From the NCBI RefSeq assembly GCF_011947195.1, contig NZ_JAATVY010000015.1, forward strand, positions 1-64,000: a stretch of 64,000 nucleotides of DNA. The letters run 5' to 3'. The stretch comes from Planosporangium thailandense. Its GTDB lineage: Bacteria; Actinomycetota; Actinomycetes; Mycobacteriales; Micromonosporaceae. Each line of letters starts with the position of its first letter. The stretch's first letter is position 1. The notes under the pieces are model-generated. The model was not told the DNA's origin, made no database searches, and saw only the letters and a list, made by a program, of their open reading frames with translations. Shown in pieces: positions 63,045-64,000 of this stretch. A program made the translations under genes and the position numbers.

Positions 63045-64000
63045 TCACGTCCTCACTCGTAGATCCGATGTGCGCAATCGCTGGGCTTACCGACAACGCC
63101 GAGCGCGGGGCTCGGCGAGAAGCGGGAGCCCCGGCGAACGGAAATGAACCGCCAGCACCCTCGCAGCCGGCCGGAATCGCTACAGAGATCAAAGATCAAA
63201 CGGTCTACACCTTGGTCACCGATCTCCCCTGGTTGTCGACTACATCATCAGATCCACGATTGGCGGCGCGACCGGCAACCGCCACCACGTCCGACCACAC
63301 AACCGATGATTCGTTGCGTACCGGCCGGGAATATCCAGCGTGTCCGCTTCTCTTACGCACACCGCTTTCCGCCCGACATTCGCGCCGAATGCTTCTCCCG
63401 CTTCGACGCCACGATGCCACTCCGCACGAGGCCGCCCCACATAGCAGTTGTCACTGCCTGCGTGTGCGTTCCTCATGACCGCCGGCCTCGATTTCACGAG
63501 GGCGGAGCGCGCGGACCCACCCCGCCGTTCCGGCATGACGCGCGACGGACGGATCGGCCGTTAGTCCTACGTGGATATTCAGCCACTCCCCGGACGGGCA
63601 ATTCGTGCCGCCTTCCCACTGACACGGGCCGGGCTCGACAACGCCCGGACCGGCCGGTCGGAGTTGACGCGTATCGGCCATCGAGTTAACGTCCGGGATA
63701 CGAACGTCGCCTCCCGCCGATGACCACCAATCATCCCGACCGTTGGCACATTCGAATGCGTCGAAACTGCCGGACGAAAACGCCTGGCCACACGGAGCGG
63801 GTGAAGATTTCGCCCATCGGCCGAGCCAAGATCTTGCTTGCTCCACCAGTCGCACCGCGCCGCGCAACCTTTCACCCTCACTGAAGAATCTTCACTCTCG
63901 CTGAAGAATCGACGTGAATCGAGGTAATTCAGCAACCGTGAACGAATTTCACGAAGACTCCATCACGTCACCATGGCGTGGATAGCCCCCGCGACATCAT
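63045..64000. other. 956-base terminal region without a recognised gene
   Basis: It lies upstream of the dimethylargininase-like gene and runs to the window end. It is AT-richer than the coding DNA around it. Open frames on both strands are short and resemble no family. It holds a small hairpin (CGCCGAGC 63098-63105 with 63111-63118) and a tandem repeat near 63890, so it is probably regulatory or decayed. Confidence 0.5.
63871..63910. repeat. Two 20-bp head-to-tail repeats
   Basis: TTCACCCTCACTGAAGAATC (63871-63890) is followed directly by TTCACTCTCGCTGAAGAATC (63891-63910), differing at two positions. TGAAGA-A-TCTTCA (63882-63894) forms a dyad across the junction. The two-helical-turn spacing suits a regulator site. 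Confidence 0.7.

Noticed and set aside
63144-63867. Open frames in the terminal region on both strands
   Set aside because: No credible ribosome site, domain or composition supporting a gene.
63866-63910. PHO box at the terminal tandem repeat
   Set aside because: TTCACCCTC resembles a PhoP half-site, but the repeat period is 20 rather than 11 bases.

Overview
The window is very GC-rich, densely packed DNA with many 4-base ATGA/GTGA start-stop overlaps, GTG starts and long perfect GC-rich hairpins between genes. Gene content fits a soil actinomycete with a secretome and secondary metabolism, plausibly Micromonosporales: MEDS partner-switch proteins, a CGNR regulator, a MshB-like deacetylase, Pls/PosA-type peptide synthetase and fungalysin. 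The genus cannot be fixed from the sequence alone. No rRNA, tRNA, CRISPR array or phage was seen.

Layout. 1-3.9 kb: a small cysteine protein, a PAS + soluble chemotaxis-transducer pair, and two MEDS signalling proteins. 3.8-5.0 kb: a deletion scar joining remnants of a flavohemoglobin and a polyhydroxybutyrate-depolymerase-like esterase. 5.1-8.3 kb: a CGNR regulator divergent from a small catabolic operon (carboxymuconolactone-decarboxylase-like, phosphotriesterase-like, cupin, DUF4865), with two copies of one 19-bp palindrome between them. 8.4-19.3 kb: a leftward operon encoding an N,N-dimethylformamidase-like protein, a sugar-type ABC importer, a DeoR regulator, an FGGY kinase and two GlpA/GlpB-like flavoproteins. 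This is the best candidate for an undescribed catabolic system.

19.6-26 kb: an envelope cassette (response regulator, histidine kinase, lipoprotein, class A PBP, MurA). 26-34.3 kb: a patchwork with a GT2 glycosyltransferase, a GH5 hydrolase, CbiZ, a truncated hemoglobin and a MHYT sensor. Relics of IS30-type and HTH transposase genes and of proline dehydrogenase lie between them. An SMP-30 gene runs antisense through its neighbour. 34.7-43.2 kb: a secreted beta-propeller amidohydrolase, a ROK regulator, and the Entner-Doudoroff operon zwf-edd-eda behind a clear palindromic operator.

43.3-57.6 kb: a MshB-like deacetylase, a collagen-like surface protein, an IS110-like/kinase-tail hybrid protein, a C45 acyltransferase, a PhoX-like phosphatase with a candidate PHO box, a trypsin-like protease, an M36 fungalysin and a membrane acyltransferase. 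A 44-bp PhoX signal-peptide relic sits between the last protease-side genes. 57.7-63 kb: a 1431-residue Pls/PosA-like peptide synthetase preceded by a dimethylargininase-family gene, probably a poly-amino-acid locus. The last 950 bases show no gene but carry a 20-bp tandem repeat.
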